Shown here: positions 5,457-5,974 of the stretch, one piece after another
How the letters are laid out: every line of letters begins with the position of its first letter
How positions within the stretch are numbered: position 1 is the first letter of the stretch
DNA from: Gemmatimonadota bacterium
GTDB taxonomy: Bacteria > JAAXHH01
Reading direction: 5' to 3'
DNA: 5,974 bases
NCBI GenBank assembly: GCA_026713285.1
Contig: JAPOOT010000083.1
Location: forward strand, 1-5,974
Program-made: the position numbers and the translations under genes
Notes under the pieces: generated by a model
What the model was told of the DNA's origin: nothing
The model's input: the letters and a program-made list of their open reading frames with translations, nothing else
The model's database searches: none

Positions 5457-5974
5457 GCCCGCGCCCTGAGATCGTCGATCCCGTTGATCATGGCCCGCAG
5501 GCGCGGACTTTCAGATCGCAGAACCCGCTCGTGGGGTTTCAGCGCGTCGGGGCTGTACTGCATGATGGACGCCAGGTGGGCGTCCGTGGTGGGACGGGCC
5601 GCGTATTTGAGGGCGATGTACCGCCTGCGTCCGGCCTTGCCGTACACGGCGTGATAGAGGCTCTGGTTGAAGATCACCGCGTCGCCCGGCTCCGTCTCCA
5701 CGGCGTGACACGGCACGTCGCTGCCCTTGTAGCCGAAAAACGCCGGGTCCTCAAGCCCGTGCCGCTGCTGGAACGGCGTCAGTTCCTCGTGCAGAGGCGA
5801 CCGGTGCGACCCGGGTATGACGCGAAAGGCTCCCGCGGCTTTCCGCATCGGGTCCAGGTACATCATGATCTTTATGCGCAGGTAGCCGAGTTCCAGCGGT
5901 CCGGGCCGGTCCGCGTGCCAGTGGTGATAGGGCCGCCGGGTCATGGTGCCCTGCACACCTTCCGAACCCATCCA
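5444..5974 (-). CDS. Phytanoyl-CoA dioxygenase (PhyH) family protein, C-terminal part
   Basis: The frame is open to the right edge and ends in TAA at 5444-5446, giving about 176 visible residues out of the 250-300 usual for the family. The N-terminus is missing. The protein is an Fe(II)/2-oxoglutarate-dependent oxygenase. Counting from the methionine at 5971, the metal ligands are H19 and D21 in HHWHAD and H107 in FNQSLYHAV. An arginine cluster (R115-R117) stands where the 2-oxoglutarate carboxylate is normally held. Between these, GAFRVIPGSHRSPLH (47-61) is the typical family motif after the first strands, and EPGDAVIFNQSLYH is the second-histidine strand. The substrate is not predictable, since the family hydroxylates many small molecules. 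GC-rich codon use resembles amt rather than the ABC genes. It lies 208 bp upstream of the ABC operon on the same strand, and separate transcription is likely. Confidence 0.93.
   Translation of the reverse strand, partial: WMGSEGVQGTMTRRPYHHWHADRPGPLELGYLRIKIMMYLDPMRKAAGAFRVIPGSHRSPLHEELTPFQQRHGLEDPAFFGYKGSDVPCHAVETEPGDAVIFNQSLYHAVYGKAGRRRYIALKYAARPTTDAHLASIMQYSPDALKPHERVLRSESPRLRAMINGIDDLRARAETL

Overview
The window is a stretch of bacterial chromosome of moderately high GC content. It carries six protein-coding genes, two of them cut by the window edges, and no RNA gene, transposase, integrase or CRISPR array that I can see. Nothing fixes the taxon. Single-copy signatures are absent. The combination of a GC-rich background, a phytanoyl-CoA-dioxygenase-family protein and an unplaced partial protein would suit an uncultured environmental (for example marine) bacterium of a group such as Latescibacterota, Poribacteria or Gemmatimonadota, but this is only a low-confidence guess.

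Left part (1-2554, + strand). The window opens inside an unrecognised protein that ends at 514. After a 200-bp AT-richer gap with a plausible sigma70-type promoter (605-633) comes a nitrogen-uptake unit. It holds amt (715-2016), an ammonium channel with a signal peptide and all the pore residues expected from AmtB. A short hairpin-containing gap follows, then a PII signal-transduction protein gene (2105-2449). The PII protein keeps the pore-blocking T-loop arginine (R47) and the ATP/2-oxoglutarate-site lysine (K58). It lacks the uridylylation tyrosine (V51) and the 2-oxoglutarate-contacting glutamine (T39), so its control probably differs from the textbook GlnK/AmtB pair. The unit ends in a long hairpin terminator (2517-2554).

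Middle part (2596-5235, - strand, converging on amt-PII). Three genes read right to left: an ABC transporter ATPase (4309-5235), its ABC-2 type membrane partner joined to it by an ATGA overlap (3266-4312), and a membrane-anchored DUF2939-like protein (2596-3159) after a 106-bp gap. Together they look like an export or immunity-type ABC system with an accessory extracytoplasmic protein; the substrate is unknown. The block is visibly less GC-rich than its neighbours. Its presumed promoter region has a perfect TATAAT with a palindrome on either side, which is an operator-like layout although no regulator gene is next to it. Where this operon meets amt-PII there is a 51-bp stretch whose - strand has no G and is rich in C, which is the composition of a Rho loading site.

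Right part (5444-5974, - strand). This is the C-terminal part of a phytanoyl-CoA-dioxygenase (PhyH)-like Fe(II)/2-oxoglutarate oxygenase with the metal-binding H-x-D...H triad visible. It runs off the right edge. It lies upstream of the ABC operon on the same strand, but 208 bp of AT-rich DNA with its own promoter-like elements suggest separate transcription.
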